Counted from the stretch's first letter, positions 36,632 through 45,836 are shown. The stretch is 64,000 nucleotides of DNA from Solibacillus sp. FSL R7-0668 (GCF_038006205.1 NZ_JBBOUU010000001.1:746001-810000); one strand, 5' to 3'. A program made the numbers and translations. Notes: a model not told the origin generated them from the letters alone.

Positions 36632-37282
36632 ATGGACATCGAACGCATTAATGAAAATACGTTAAAATTATTTATTACGTATAGTGATATCGAGGATCGC
36701 GGATATACGCGCGAAGAAATATGGTACAATCGCGCAAAAGGAGAAGAGCTATTCTGGGATGTCATTGGCGAGGTAAATACAGATGATTACTTCGATTTAG
36801 ATGGGCCGATTTGGATTCATATAAATGCATCAGAAAGTGGTTTGGAAGTTGTTGTAACACGTGCAGCAGTGAACAATGATTCTGATACTTCATCGATGGC
36901 GGGTTCGTTTGAGGACGACCTTCATATAGCAGATCAGTTAAACGAGATGGAAGAATCGATTTTCAATTCAATCGGTGGAAAAGCAAATAAGGAAGAAGAG
37001 TCACTTGAAAATGCACGCTTCCGCTTTAAGGACATTGATGAATTAGTACCACTTGCCGAACGCGCTGTACAGCTTGGTGTCCCATCGGCATTGTATAAAT
37101 GGGAAGACTACTATTATTTATTCGTTGATTTACAACATTTAGAGCAAGCAGAAGCGCGAAATGTTATTGCGTTATGCAGCGAATATTTACCAGCTTCTAA
37201 AATGACCATTCACCGTTTAGAGGAATACGCGGAGACAATCATTGCTGAAGACTGTTTCGAAACAATCATTAGTTATTTTTAA
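36632..37282 (+). CDS. mecA: Adaptor protein MecA
   Basis: MecA delivers substrates such as ComK to ClpCP and activates ClpC assembly. The 216-residue protein has the conserved N-terminal substrate-binding part MDIERINENTLKLFITYSDIE (quoted in part) with REEIWYN, an acidic linker (about 85-125) and the C-terminal ClpC-binding domain (about 128-216) ending CFETIISYF. AGGGAG precedes the ATG. Gene order spx-mecA-coiA-pepF is as in B. subtilis. Confidence 0.95.
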   Translation: MDIERINENTLKLFITYSDIEDRGYTREEIWYNRAKGEELFWDVIGEVNTDDYFDLDGPIWIHINASESGLEVVVTRAAVNNDSDTSSMAGSFEDDLHIADQLNEMEESIFNSIGGKANKEEESLENARFRFKDIDELVPLAERAVQLGVPSALYKWEDYYYLFVDLQHLEQAEARNVIALCSEYLPASKMTIHRLEEYAETIIAEDCFETIISYF

Positions 37283-37289
37283 CATATAG

Positions 37290-37320
37290 GACCACCTACG
37301 ATTTATGTAGGTGGTCTTTT
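37290..37320 (+). terminator. Intrinsic terminator after mecA
   Basis: GACCACCTAC (37290-37299) pairs perfectly with GTAGGTGGTC (37307-37316), then TTTT. Confidence 0.92.
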
Positions 37321-37327
37321 TCAATGC

Positions 37328-37436
37328 GTCTAGGCTAAAGCGCCAACCCTTGCCCATTTCAGTCTTTCCTTCAAAAGTGGTGAAGTGCTAACTTTTGAGT
37401 CAGGCCCTCCAATGTCTATCGGAGTTGGACGGGCGC
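37328..37436 (+). repeat. Dispersed structured repeat, copy A
   Basis: Shares with copy B (52225-52382) the blocks GTCTAGGC (37328-37335), AAAGTGGTGAAG (37374-37385) and AGTCRGGCCCTCCAATG (37398-37414) in the same order and similar spacing. Its outer arms GCGCCAACC (37340-37348) and GTTGG..GGGCGC (37424-37436) can pair, as can AAAAGT (37373-37378) and ACTTTT around the GGTGAAG loop. It sits between the mecA terminator and coiA. It is likely a noncoding element; function unknown. Confidence 0.6.
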
Positions 37437-37531
37437 ATTTGATCTGCGAAATTGACAGTTTCCCATTAGTTACTTGTCGTAAGTTGAAATGGGAAATCAT
37501 AGTCGTTAAGATTGGGGAAAAGGGTGATTTT

Positions 37532-38659
37532 ATGCTAGTTGCGCATGACGAAAATCAGCAGCTTATCATTTTGCAACGCCAATTTTCAAGAGACGAACTA
37601 CAAGTATTGAAGAAGCAGCATCAATTTTTTTGCCCACAATGTAACGAGCCCCTCCAATTAAAAATTGGCCAAATTCGAATTCCCCATTTTGCGCATTTGC
37701 AGCATAGTGAATGTGACAATCTATTTTCAGAGCGTGAATCAGAGGCGCATTTATTAGGGAAGCAACAGCTCTATGAATGGTTTGAACGACTTGAGCTAGC
37801 CCCCATTTTAGAGCCCTATCTCCCACAAATTCAGCAGCGGCCAGATTTATTAATTACGTATCAAAAACGCTTATTTGCGATTGAATTTCAATGCAGTCCA
37901 TTACCATTGGAACTCTTTACAGCGCGCACGAAAGGCTATCTAGACGCAGAAATTACCCCCATTTGGATTGTGCAGAATTCCTTTGAAAGACTGAAGGATA
38001 ATGGAGTCCAAAAAATAAAGATTAATTATACGATGAGCCAATATCTTTTGCACAACCAAGGACAATGTTATTTAATGACCTACGATGTGAAGCAGGAAAT
38101 GTTTTTCTATATGAGTAATTTAACGCATTTAAAAAAGACGCAATATTTAGGTCAAGTCCACCGTTTACCACTCAAGCAACAGCAGTTTCCATTTTTAATT
38201 CCTTCTAAAATTTCCCGCCAAAAGTTCGAGCAATTCTTTTTGCAAATGCTGCAATTTCGAGATGACTATATGCACCCAAGACTGTTATTGAGTAAGCGTG
38301 GTGTGAATGACCGATTTTTGTTTGCGCTCTATGAATTACGCTTAACAGTGAATCAATTACCGATTTTTATTGGTATTCCTGTTCGAAATGCGAATGCTTT
38401 TGATGAATTTTGCGTAGAATGGCAAGTACAGTTATTTTATTTTTTGAAATGTCATGAACTAACACCCCAAACGATGAACGCCAATGCGATTCCTTATTTT
38501 TTTGAGTGGGCTAGTTTTGCCATGACGATGGAACGAAAGAAAGAAGTGACGTACTATTTAAGTTTGTTAAAACGATTAACAATTCAGTCTGCAACGGATC
38601 ATTTGGAAAAAAAGCATTTAATTGAAGTGCTCTATGACGAATTGGTTGCAATTGGATAA
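37532..38659 (+). CDS. coiA: Competence protein CoiA-like
   Basis: CoiA is needed for recombination of incoming DNA during transformation and belongs to a nuclease-related family. The 375-residue product has the N-terminal zinc-ribbon-like FFCPQCNEPLQLKIG (about 30-44), HFAHLQ with the following EC, and a PD-(D/E)XK-like core (RPDLLITYQKRLFAIEFQ, about 108-125). ATG 37532 is chosen because AAAGGGTGAT lies just before it; the frame stays open upstream to 37385 through the repeat element, which is unlikely to be coding. Position between mecA and pepF equals B. subtilis. Confidence 0.86.
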   Translation: MLVAHDENQQLIILQRQFSRDELQVLKKQHQFFCPQCNEPLQLKIGQIRIPHFAHLQHSECDNLFSERESEAHLLGKQQLYEWFERLELAPILEPYLPQIQQRPDLLITYQKRLFAIEFQCSPLPLELFTARTKGYLDAEITPIWIVQNSFERLKDNGVQKIKINYTMSQYLLHNQGQCYLMTYDVKQEMFFYMSNLTHLKKTQYLGQVHRLPLKQQQFPFLIPSKISRQKFEQFFLQMLQFRDDYMHPRLLLSKRGVNDRFLFALYELRLTVNQLPIFIGIPVRNANAFDEFCVEWQVQLFYFLKCHELTPQTMNANAIPYFFEWASFAMTMERKKEVTYYLSLLKRLTIQSATDHLEKKHLIEVLYDELVAIG

Positions 38660-38718
38660 CGAAATTGTTTAAATAGACTTATAATTTCGAAATTCGGAAT
38701 AGTGGGAGGCAATTATTA

Positions 38719-40527
38719 ATGGCAAAACAAATTTTAACGCGTTCAGAAGTACCAGAACAATTAACATGGGATTTAACATCCATTTTCGAATCGGATGCTG
38801 CCTGGGAAGCAGAATTAAAAGAGGTAGAAAAGCTATCTGAACAAGCATCAAACTTTAAAGGGAAAGTGGCAGAAAGCGCGGAAAGCTTGTACAATACCTT
38901 ACAATTTAGCGACGCATTGTATGAACGTTTACAAAAATTATATGTGTATTCGCATTTAAAGCATGACCAAGATACAGCAAACGCAACGTATCAAGATTTA
39001 GATGGTCGTGTGCGCTCGGTTTTTGCAAAAACAGGTGCAGCCTGGTCCTTTATTACACCAGAAATTTTAGCGTTAGATGAAGAAACGCTTAACAGCTATG
39101 TAGCAAGCTATGAGCCACTTGAGCTCTATAAACAAAGCTTAAAGGAAATTAATCTAGGACGTCCACATGTCCTATCAGCGGACAAAGAAGAGCTATTGGC
39201 GCAAATGTCTGAGGTTGCTTCTACAGCGAGCAAAACATTCAGCGCATTAAACAATGCCGATTTAGAATTCCCAACGATTACAGGGGAAGATGGCGAAGAG
39301 GTGCAAATTACGCACGGTAATTACATCCTAATGCTTGAAAGCGATAACCGTACTGTCCGTGAGGCAGCATTTAAAGCGGTGTATTCTACTTATGGCCAAT
39401 TCAAAAACACATTTGCTGCGACTATTTCAGGGAATGTAAAAGCGCAAAATGCCAATGCGAAAATCCGCAATTACGATTCAGCACGACATGCAGCACTTAG
39501 CAACAACTTCATTCCTGAAAAAGTGTATGATCAATTAATTTCGACAATTCACGATTACTTACCAGCCCTTCACCGTTATGTCGCGTTACGTAAGCAAGTG
39601 TTAGGTGTTGATGAGCTACACATGTATGACCTTTTCACACCGCTTGTAAAAGAAGTAAAAATGGAAGTAACGTATGAGGAAGCGAAGAAAATAATGGTAG
39701 AAAGCTTTGCACCACTTGGACAAGAGTATCAAAATACAGTACAGCATGGTTTAGATAGTCGCTGGGTCGATGTATTAGAAAATAAAGGGAAGCGTAGTGG
39801 TGCCTACTCTTCAGGTACATTTGGGACGAATCCATATGTGTTAATGAACTGGCAAGATAATGTTAACAACCTCTACACTTTAGCGCATGAATTTGGTCAC
39901 TCGATGCACAGCTATTACTCACGTGCAAATCAGCCGTACCAATATGCAGATTACTCTATTTTCGTTGCAGAAGTAGCTTCTACATGTAACGAGGAATTAT
40001 TATTCGATCACCTAATGAATACATTAGAGGATGAAAAGCAAAAAATCTATTTACTGAATCAGTGGTTGGATGGCTTCCGTGGTACAGTATTCCGTCAAAC
40101 TATGTTTGCTGAATTTGAGCATATGATTCACGAAATCGATGCAAAAGGCGAGGCGATTACAGCAGATAAATTAACGGCAATTTACTACGATTTAAATAAA
40201 AAATACTTTGGTGATGCGATGACTGTAGACGAGGAGATTGGTCTTGAATGGGCACGTATTCCACACTTCTACTACAACTATTACGTATACCAATACGCAA
40301 CGGGTCAATCCGCGGCAACGGCATTATCCAAACAAATTTTAGAAGAAGGTCAGCCAGCTGTAGAGCGTTATATTAACAACTTCTTAAAAGCAGGTTGCTC
40401 TAACTTCCCAATAGAAGTATTAAAAGCCGCAGGCGTAGATATGGAGTCTCCAGAGCCAATTGCGCTTGCATGCCAAGTATTTGAAGAAAAATTATCTGAA
40501 CTTGAAAAATTATTATTGAATAATTAA
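38719..40527 (+). CDS. pepF: Oligoendopeptidase F (M3 family)
   Basis: Cytoplasmic zinc metallopeptidase that degrades short peptides; in B. subtilis PepF overexpression affects sporulation phosphorelay peptides. The 602-residue protein has the M3 zinc motif HEFGHSMHSYYS (about 392-403) and the third ligand in a Glu downstream (VAEVASTCNEELL). N-terminal domain SEVPEQLTWDLTSIFESD is typical. GTGGGAGG precedes the ATG. It follows coiA by 59 bases. Secure. Confidence 0.95.
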   Translation: MAKQILTRSEVPEQLTWDLTSIFESDAAWEAELKEVEKLSEQASNFKGKVAESAESLYNTLQFSDALYERLQKLYVYSHLKHDQDTANATYQDLDGRVRSVFAKTGAAWSFITPEILALDEETLNSYVASYEPLELYKQSLKEINLGRPHVLSADKEELLAQMSEVASTASKTFSALNNADLEFPTITGEDGEEVQITHGNYILMLESDNRTVREAAFKAVYSTYGQFKNTFAATISGNVKAQNANAKIRNYDSARHAALSNNFIPEKVYDQLISTIHDYLPALHRYVALRKQVLGVDELHMYDLFTPLVKEVKMEVTYEEAKKIMVESFAPLGQEYQNTVQHGLDSRWVDVLENKGKRSGAYSSGTFGTNPYVLMNWQDNVNNLYTLAHEFGHSMHSYYSRANQPYQYADYSIFVAEVASTCNEELLFDHLMNTLEDEKQKIYLLNQWLDGFRGTVFRQTMFAEFEHMIHEIDAKGEAITADKLTAIYYDLNKKYFGDAMTVDEEIGLEWARIPHFYYNYYVYQYATGQSAATALSKQILEEGQPAVERYINNFLKAGCSNFPIEVLKAAGVDMESPEPIALACQVFEEKLSELEKLLLNN

Positions 40528-40536
40528 TAGTTTGTG

Positions 40537-40566
40537 AAAACGCATCTGTTTAAGGTGCGTTTTTTG
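40537..40566 (+). terminator. Intrinsic terminator after pepF
   Basis: AAAACGCATC (40537-40546) pairs with GGTGCGTTTT (40554-40563) with one wobble, then further T residues. Confidence 0.85.
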
Positions 40567-40880
40567 CTGTTTTAAAACGAAATTATGTTATTTTTCTCAG
40601 TTATTTTTTGGTAGGGTCAAGCTAATGGAAAAAACAGATTGCTTTATGAAGCCTTTTATATCAATAGTTTGAAGTATTTTTCATAGCGAAGAGTATGAAA
40701 ACCGAATTAAAACGCTTACAAATCAATGGAAACGCTTTCTATTTGACGAATTTGTGAAAAAAGGCTAGTTTCATTGCAACAATTATTATTCCATGATAGA
40801 GTAATATACGTGAAATAAATCACATAACAAACATACACCCCTTTGTTTGAACGTGAACATTTCTCCCATCCCCTTTGTGA
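40567..40880. other. Gene-free stretch between two terminators, possible small RNA locus
   Basis: About 310 bases with no open frame that I can support. It holds an FNR-type palindrome at 40809-40824 and is bounded by the pepF terminator and by a second strong terminator at 40881-40926 that ends no visible gene. AATAATAA-type -10 sequences occur on the - strand around 40782-40788. A noncoding transcript is possible but unproven. Confidence 0.3.
40809..40824. promoter_or_regulatory. FNR-like palindrome
   Basis: CGTGA-AATAAA-TCACA differs by one base from the Bacillus FNR consensus TGTGA-N6-TCACA, and GTGA-N6-TCAC is perfect. fnr itself is in this window (26248-26952). Confidence 0.45.
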
Positions 40881-40926
40881 AAAAGAGGCGCACTATCTGT
40901 CGAGGATAGGGGCGCCTCTTTTGTTT
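40881..40926. terminator. Strong orphan terminator
   Basis: AAAAGAGGCGC (40881-40891) pairs with GCGCCTCTTTT (40912-40922), with T-runs available on both strands. No gene ends here on either strand. Confidence 0.75.
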
Positions 40927-40970
40927 TTGTTAAGATTCCAAATTTTAACCTGCTCCCTTTTAAATGTCCA

Positions 40971-41001
40971 TAAAAAAACCAACCGACAAATGTAGGTTGG
41001 T
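40971..41001 (-). terminator. Intrinsic terminator after spxH
   Basis: On the - strand ACCAACC pairs with GGTTGGT (stem at 40978-40984 and 40995-41001), followed by seven T residues (A-run 40972-40978 on +). Confidence 0.88.
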
Positions 41002-41025
41002 CTGAATGATTATATAAGTGCTACT

Positions 41026-41832
41026 TTATTTTGCGCGCCAAAGCGTGATGTCGTCGGTCATGAGACGCTCGACTTTTTGCTGAAGCATTCGCTTTTTTAG
41101 CTCACGTTCAGCGGCTTGCTCATTAATGGAATAGATTTCAGCTACCTCAGCAGTTGTTAATGATGTAAAGCGATTGAACAATTCATCTAATGCCGGTGCT
41201 TGTTGGCAAATTAACTCTTCGCCAAGCAGCTCAGCTAAAATATGCTCGTAAACCTCATAGTTATAAGAACCACTAACTTTTAAGCCCTCATCCTCGATGC
41301 ATTCGTTGAAAAAGACGATACTTGGAATTTCATCTACTTCCATTTCACGTGTTAAGTATAAATCACATTGGAAGGCACGTGCTGCTTCTTTTGAACCAAA
41401 ATCTGTCATAAATTCTTTCATGTCTAAATCAACGTACTGTGCAATTTCGATTAATGTCGCATGTGAATTAATATTGCGCATTTTTAGTGAGGCAACTTCT
41501 TGTAATTTATTCAAATAGCGGAATCCAGCACGTTTACCTTGGAGTTCAGCTGCTTTAATTGCAATAGAAGGTAATGCTGGATGTGTAATATCCAATTCTG
41601 CTCCGGAAACACAGCCCTTCATACGGTTCGTTATGCTGTTCAATGATGCGAGCTCCGTACTTAGGACATAACGACATGTAAAGTAGTGACCATATTCAAC
41701 TTGTAGCTTACGAAGTGTTAGCTGCATTGCGAGCGAACGTTCATCTAAGGGGTCAATGAAAATATAAAGTTCAATAGGCTTATTACATGTAGATGGTGTT
41801 ATTGGTTGCTGTAAAACTTGGACATTATTCAC
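41026..41832 (-). CDS. spxH: SpxH/YjbH-like Clp adaptor without the CxxC motif
   Basis: SpxH binds Spx and hands it to ClpXP. The 268-residue protein has the DsbA-like start (ELYIFIDPL, residues 21-29), KAAELQGKRAGFRYLN and the tail pattern of YjbH. In B. subtilis the loop after FVDPL reads CPEC; here residues 30-33 are DERS, so both redox cysteines are gone, and the N-terminal His/Cys-rich segment is missing too. It starts at GTG 41832, overlapping the stop of the globin gene by four bases, so the two are translationally coupled. The adaptor function probably remains. Confidence 0.88.
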   Translation of the reverse strand: MNNVQVLQQPITPSTCNKPIELYIFIDPLDERSLAMQLTLRKLQVEYGHYFTCRYVLSTELASLNSITNRMKGCVSGAELDITHPALPSIAIKAAELQGKRAGFRYLNKLQEVASLKMRNINSHATLIEIAQYVDLDMKEFMTDFGSKEAARAFQCDLYLTREMEVDEIPSIVFFNECIEDEGLKVSGSYNYEVYEHILAELLGEELICQQAPALDELFNRFTSLTTAEVAEIYSINEQAAERELKKRMLQQKVERLMTDDITLWRAK

Positions 41833-42227
41833 TCAAATCCCTCCTCATCATTCGGGGCATTTACCATATGGTGAGCAGTCATCGCAAGGCGTTTGAAGTA
41901 TACTTCACGGAATTTTCCGTCTAATTCAACCTCATCCATTGCTTCTGCCATACATTCTAGCCATGCTTGGGCACGATCAGGTGTTATTTTAAAATGCATA
42001 TGTCGCGCACGCATCATAGGATGGCCATGTTCTTCTGTGAAGAGGTTCGGACCGCCAAGATACTGCGTTTGGAATTGAATCTGTTTACGAATCGTTTCTG
42101 TTAAATCTTCAGGAAAAATAGGAATTAGTAAAGGGTGCTTCGCCACTCGAGAGTAGAACGCATTTATTAGTTCAGAAAGCTTTTCAGCGCCGATTTCCTC
42201 ATAAGGAACCGTATATTTTCGATTCAT
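41829..42227 (-). CDS. yjbI: Truncated hemoglobin (YjbI-like, group II)
   Basis: Small heme protein of the 2/2 globin family, thought to protect against peroxide or nitric oxide stress; in B. subtilis it is paired with yjbH. The 132-residue product has the features PYEEIGAEKLSELINAFYSRV, the heme pocket region QTQYLGGPNLFTEEHGHPMMRARH with the proximal His in the HGHPMMRARHMHF region. ATG 42227 follows AAGGAG; a longer frame from 42278 lacks a signal. It is the first gene of the yjbI-spxH operon. Confidence 0.92.
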   Translation of the reverse strand: MNRKYTVPYEEIGAEKLSELINAFYSRVAKHPLLIPIFPEDLTETIRKQIQFQTQYLGGPNLFTEEHGHPMMRARHMHFKITPDRAQAWLECMAEAMDEVELDGKFREVYFKRLAMTAHHMVNAPNDEEGFE

Positions 42228-42340
42228 TTGTTGTACTCCTTTGTGTCTTACTTCGTCCTTTTGTAAATGGAACCCCATTTATAAAATAAAACGTTCATTA
42301 GGGCGATACAATTATTCTAGCAACGTAAACCGTTTTTAAC

Positions 42341-42375
42341 AAATAAAGTGCCCTGCAAAATATTATGAAGGGCAT
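42341..42375 (-). terminator. Intrinsic terminator after cwlQ
   Basis: On the - strand ATGCCCT pairs with AGGGCAC (42349-42355 with 42369-42375), followed by CTTTATTT. It starts six bases past the cwlQ stop. Confidence 0.65.
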
Positions 42376-42380
42376 TTTAA

Positions 42381-43163
42381 CTATGCTTTATAATAATTTA
42401 AAACTTTCTTTACATAGTTTTGTGTTTCTTTAAATGGTGGGATGCCATCGTATTTTTTCACGTTACCGGGTCCTGCATTATAGGCAGCTAATGCCGTTTC
42501 AAGATTATTATCAAATTGATCTAACATTTGGCGTAAATATTTTGCACCGCCCATAATATTTTGTTCAGGGTCGGCGCTATTGGAAACCCCTAAATAACGC
42601 GCTGTTGCCGGCATTAATTGCATGAGACCCGTTGCCCCAGCTGAGCTAATTGCCGAAGGATTGAAATTCGACTCTTGTTTCATAACAGCGGCAATTAACT
42701 TTTCAGGTAATTGGTAAGCATTTGCAGCCTTTGTAATTTCCGCGCTGTATTTTTCAGCTCCGACCAGTAGATTTTCGAAGGCAGTCTTGCCTGTATAGTC
42801 TGTTACATATTGTTCGATTGAAGGACTAGCTGTTTGTTCATTTGCTTGACTGATTAGATTTTGCCATGAACTCCCATCTACACTGTTATTTAATAAAAAC
42901 GTAGAAATGTATTGACTAGCTGTTGTCGAAGCAGCCGTATCCCCCTGCAAAGAGTTGACTAATTGTTGCAAGGAGTTGACATCTCCAAACGTTTCTACTG
43001 AACTGGATGTGCCAAGTCCTTGATCGTTTAATAAATCATTTAGTAAGTCATTAAATAATGTAGAGTTTGAGGATGATAATGTACTTGAACCCGTGCTGTC
43101 AGATGTGTTTAAGTTTTGCAATGCCTGTAACTCTAATAATGTTTTCATTGATGAAATATCCAT
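42381..43163 (-). CDS. cwlQ: Lytic transglycosylase, CwlQ/YjbJ-like
   Basis: Peptidoglycan-cleaving SLT enzyme; B. subtilis CwlQ has both muramidase and transglycosylase activity. The 260-residue protein has a Ser/Thr/Asn-rich N-terminal half (1-130) without a clear signal peptide and a C-terminal SLT domain (about 135-260) with catalytic Glu in MKQESNFNP, then SSAGATGLMQLMP and ALAAYNAGPGNV. It follows yjbK by eight bases on the same strand. Secretion route is unclear from sequence, as in CwlQ. Confidence 0.88.
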   Translation of the reverse strand: MDISSMKTLLELQALQNLNTSDSTGSSTLSSSNSTLFNDLLNDLLNDQGLGTSSSVETFGDVNSLQQLVNSLQGDTAASTTASQYISTFLLNNSVDGSSWQNLISQANEQTASPSIEQYVTDYTGKTAFENLLVGAEKYSAEITKAANAYQLPEKLIAAVMKQESNFNPSAISSAGATGLMQLMPATARYLGVSNSADPEQNIMGGAKYLRQMLDQFDNNLETALAAYNAGPGNVKKYDGIPPFKETQNYVKKVLNYYKA

Positions 43164-43171
43164 GAAGGCAC

Positions 43172-43759
43172 CTAACCTTTCTGATTAGTTAATGCCGTCA
43201 TAAAGCGCACGATTTTTTTGGGTGCGGTTTGCGGCTCGATATTGTATTTTTGTAAAAACTGCAGAAACACGTTTTTTCCGTAGGTTTCATCATTTGTTTC
43301 ATATTCTACCTCATAATCATCACAGTGCAAATAAAAAGAATGGTCAAAAACGAGTAAGCCCCCCTCGTAAGGAAGCTCCACACGGTCTGTTGTCAATGTT
43401 CCGTAGTGTTGTAAGTCGTTCGTCGGAATGTCAAAATGTGCAAGTCTCTCCTTTACATGGGGTGCTTCGATGCCGTTACCTGCAAGCATGTGCTCGGCTT
43501 GTTCTTGTGTGAGCATATCCGTTGTTTCTAAATGCTGATGCTCAGAAGTTTTTTCTTTTAATGTGCATTCGATGCTGTTGTCAAATGCTCGAATTCGTAA
43601 CGCACTTTTCTTAGTTTTTAAATGCTGCCTAGAGGTATCGAAGTAATGATTTACTTGACGGATAATTTGTGAAGGCTGTACGGCAAAGTCTATAAGCATT
43701 TGCTCATATTGCGCCTTTGTTAACATATTTTTAAATTCAATTTCAATTTGTTGTGACAT
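43172..43759 (-). CDS. yjbK: CYTH domain protein, YjbK-like
   Basis: CYTH/triphosphate-tunnel family protein of 195 residues. The signature ExExK appears as EIEFK at residues 5-9, with later basic residues (LRIRAFD, CTLKEK) and acidic EVEYE forming the tunnel. Members hydrolyse or bind triphosphates; the natural substrate here is unknown. ATG 43759 follows GGAGTC; a longer frame begins at 43801. It lies next to cwlQ and near sasB, as in B. subtilis. Confidence 0.88.
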   Translation of the reverse strand: MSQQIEIEFKNMLTKAQYEQMLIDFAVQPSQIIRQVNHYFDTSRQHLKTKKSALRIRAFDNSIECTLKEKTSEHQHLETTDMLTQEQAEHMLAGNGIEAPHVKERLAHFDIPTNDLQHYGTLTTDRVELPYEGGLLVFDHSFYLHCDDYEVEYETNDETYGKNVFLQFLQKYNIEPQTAPKKIVRFMTALTNQKG

Positions 43760-43901
43760 AAGCTGACTCCTTTTTATGGCTATTTTTACGCTTCCCTTCA
43801 TCGTGAATCAATCCTGCTTTTCCTCAAAACCACTCTGCACCAATCGATAGTCATATGGTAAAATATAAAGTAACAGTTTTTTATAAAGGAGTTCAATTCA
43901 C

Positions 43902-44288
43902 TTGCGAAATGTATATTTGATTACTCAATTTGACGTAGTACATAATGAAATCCATTTTATTTTAAATGAAAAAAAGCAACTTAGCCAATTTCAGCCAATC
44001 GGACAAGTATTGGCAGATTCAGATAATGAGGCGTTACTTTATATAATAGACGAAAATGATGCATATAGTTATTTGCGCTTTAATCAAGCTATTTGGCCGC
44101 AGCTCTTGCAAATGGTGCTGTTAAATCAAAAAGCAATGTTGAAAATGGCTGATGGAGTACTAGAATTAACAGATTTTACAGATGAGTTAAAAGCACTACT
44201 CTTTAATATTGAAGGAAACGGCAATTATGGAGATGCCTTTGTACAAATGATTGAAAAGGCTTTTGCCGATTTTTTTGCGCATAAATAA
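43902..44288 (+). CDS. yjbL: UPF0738 protein YjbL-like
   Basis: A 128-residue acidic protein without membrane segments. It starts at TTG 43902, ten bases after AAAGGAG (43885-43891). I place it in the YjbL/UPF0738 family from size, the NVYLITQFD-type opening and its position between yjbK and the small alarmone synthetase, as in B. subtilis. Function unknown. Confidence 0.72.
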   Translation: MRNVYLITQFDVVHNEIHFILNEKKQLSQFQPIGQVLADSDNEALLYIIDENDAYSYLRFNQAIWPQLLQMVLLNQKAMLKMADGVLELTDFTDELKALLFNIEGNGNYGDAFVQMIEKAFADFFAHK

Positions 44289-44364
44289 AGTATAATAAAT
44301 GCAGCAAGTTGTTGTGAAATAGTAGGGGACGAAAGCTACTATTTTGAGTTGGGAGGTTTTGAAA

Positions 44365-45045
44365 ATGGGGCAATGGGAAATATTTTTAAGTCCATATAAA
44401 CAAGCGGTGGACGAGTTGAAGATAAAATTAAAAGGGATGCGCTCACAATTTGGCATCATGAGTGCAAACTCGCCAATCGAATTTGTGACAGGTCGAGTGA
44501 AGCCACTCGCTAGTATATATGATAAATCGCTTGCGAAAGGCATCCCATTTGAACCAACGGCGAATTTAGGTAATGAACTTCAAGATATCGCGGGCGTACG
44601 CATTATGTGTCAATTCGTGGATGATATCGCAACCGTGTCCGAGCTCATTCGCCAGCGTGATGATATGAAAATCATCGAAGAAAAAGATTATATTTCGCAT
44701 AGTAAACCGAGTGGCTACCGGTCACATCATATGATTATTGAATATCCTGTCGAGACAATTCAAGGACGCATTGTCGTTGTGGCAGAAATTCAAATTCGTA
44801 CATTAGCAATGAACTTTTGGGCATCGATTGAGCATTCATTGAACTATAAATATAAGGGCGTTTTCCCTGAAGAAATAAAAAACCGCTTACAAAGTGCAGC
44901 GGAGGCAGCATTTCGTTTAGACGAAGAAATGTCATCTATTCGTAGTGAAATCCAAGAGGCGCAGGCATACTTTAACGAAATAAAAGAAGCAACGAATCCA
45001 GCTATCCATAAGTCAAACGACAAAGAGGAGCGTGAACATTTATGA
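44365..45045 (+). CDS. sasB: Small alarmone synthetase SasB (YjbM/RelQ)
   Basis: Tetrameric (p)ppGpp synthetase without a hydrolase domain. The 226-residue product has SAS family motifs: [14 protein letters not shown], the synthetase core [26 protein letters not shown] and [22 protein letters not shown] (quoted separately around Glu and Gln of the active site). ATG 44365 with GGGAGG (44351-44356) is chosen over a frame start at 44344. It overlaps nadK by four bases (ATGA), so alarmone and NADP synthesis genes are coupled, as in B. subtilis. Confidence 0.94.
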   Translation: MGQWEIFLSPYKQAVDELKIKLKGMRSQFGIMSANSPIEFVTGRVKPLASIYDKSLAKGIPFEPTANLGNELQDIAGVRIMCQFVDDIATVSELIRQRDDMKIIEEKDYISHSKPSGYRSHHMIIEYPVETIQGRIVVVAEIQIRTLAMNFWASIEHSLNYKYKGVFPEEIKNRLQSAAEAAFRLDEEMSSIRSEIQEAQAYFNEIKEATNPAIHKSNDKEEREHL

Positions 45046-45836
45046 AATTTGCTATTCAATCACGCAGAGACAGCCAATCAAACGAATTGATGGAGCTCGC
45101 AAAATCATATTTAATCGATTTCGGTTTACAATTTGATGAGGAACAGCCGGAAATTGTTCTTTCAATCGGAGGGGATGGTACGCTATTACATGCGTTTCAT
45201 CGCTATGCCCATCGACTCGATAAAACGGCTTTTGTAGGGATTCATACAGGGCACTTAGGCTTTTATGCCGACTGGAAGCCTTCTGAACTCGAAAAGCTCG
45301 TACTATCGATTGCCAAAAAAGAATTCAATGTAGTGGAATATCCGCTATTAGAGGTACAAGTACATCGTCATAATTCAGAATCAAGTACGTTTTTAGCCTT
45401 GAATGAAGCAACCATTAAATCGCCGGATGTTACGCTCGTGATGGATGTAGAGCTTAACGGCGAGCATTTCGAATGTTTCCGTGGCGATGGCTTATGTATT
45501 TCGACACCATCAGGCAGTACCGCTTACAATAAAGCATTAGGCGGGGCGATTATTCATCCGACATTGCAGGCATTCCAAATTACTGAAATGGCCTCAATCA
45601 ACAACCGCGTATTCCGTACAGTAGGTGCATCACTTGTGTTGCCAGCGCATCATAACTGTGTATTAAAGCCCGTCAATGAACAGCGATTTAATATGACGGT
45701 CGACCATGTTAGTATGACGGAAACCGACGTAAAATCGATTACCTTTAACGTTGCAAATGAAAAAGTACGCTTTGCACGCTTCCGTCCATTCCCGTTCTGG
45801 GAGCGTGTGCATGATTCATTTATTTCGAACGAGTAG
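45042..45836 (+). CDS. nadK: NAD kinase
   Basis: Phosphorylates NAD to NADP. The 264-residue enzyme has the diagnostic GGDGT (residues 44-48) in [13 protein letters not shown], the NE/D motif in ALNEATIK and the glycine-rich [20 protein letters not shown]. Length and start equal those of Bacillus PpnKA. The ATG overlaps the sasB stop; the upstream GAGCG is a weak ribosome-binding site, consistent with coupling. A pseudouridine synthase gene follows 11 bases later. Confidence 0.96.
   Translation: MKFAIQSRRDSQSNELMELAKSYLIDFGLQFDEEQPEIVLSIGGDGTLLHAFHRYAHRLDKTAFVGIHTGHLGFYADWKPSELEKLVLSIAKKEFNVVEYPLLEVQVHRHNSESSTFLALNEATIKSPDVTLVMDVELNGEHFECFRGDGLCISTPSGSTAYNKALGGAIIHPTLQAFQITEMASINNRVFRTVGASLVLPAHHNCVLKPVNEQRFNMTVDHVSMTETDVKSITFNVANEKVRFARFRPFPFWERVHDSFISNE

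Noticed and set aside
37385-37531. N-terminal extension of CoiA through the repeat element
   Set aside because: The frame is open by chance; a good RBS is found only before ATG 37532, and the upstream bases belong to a noncoding repeat.
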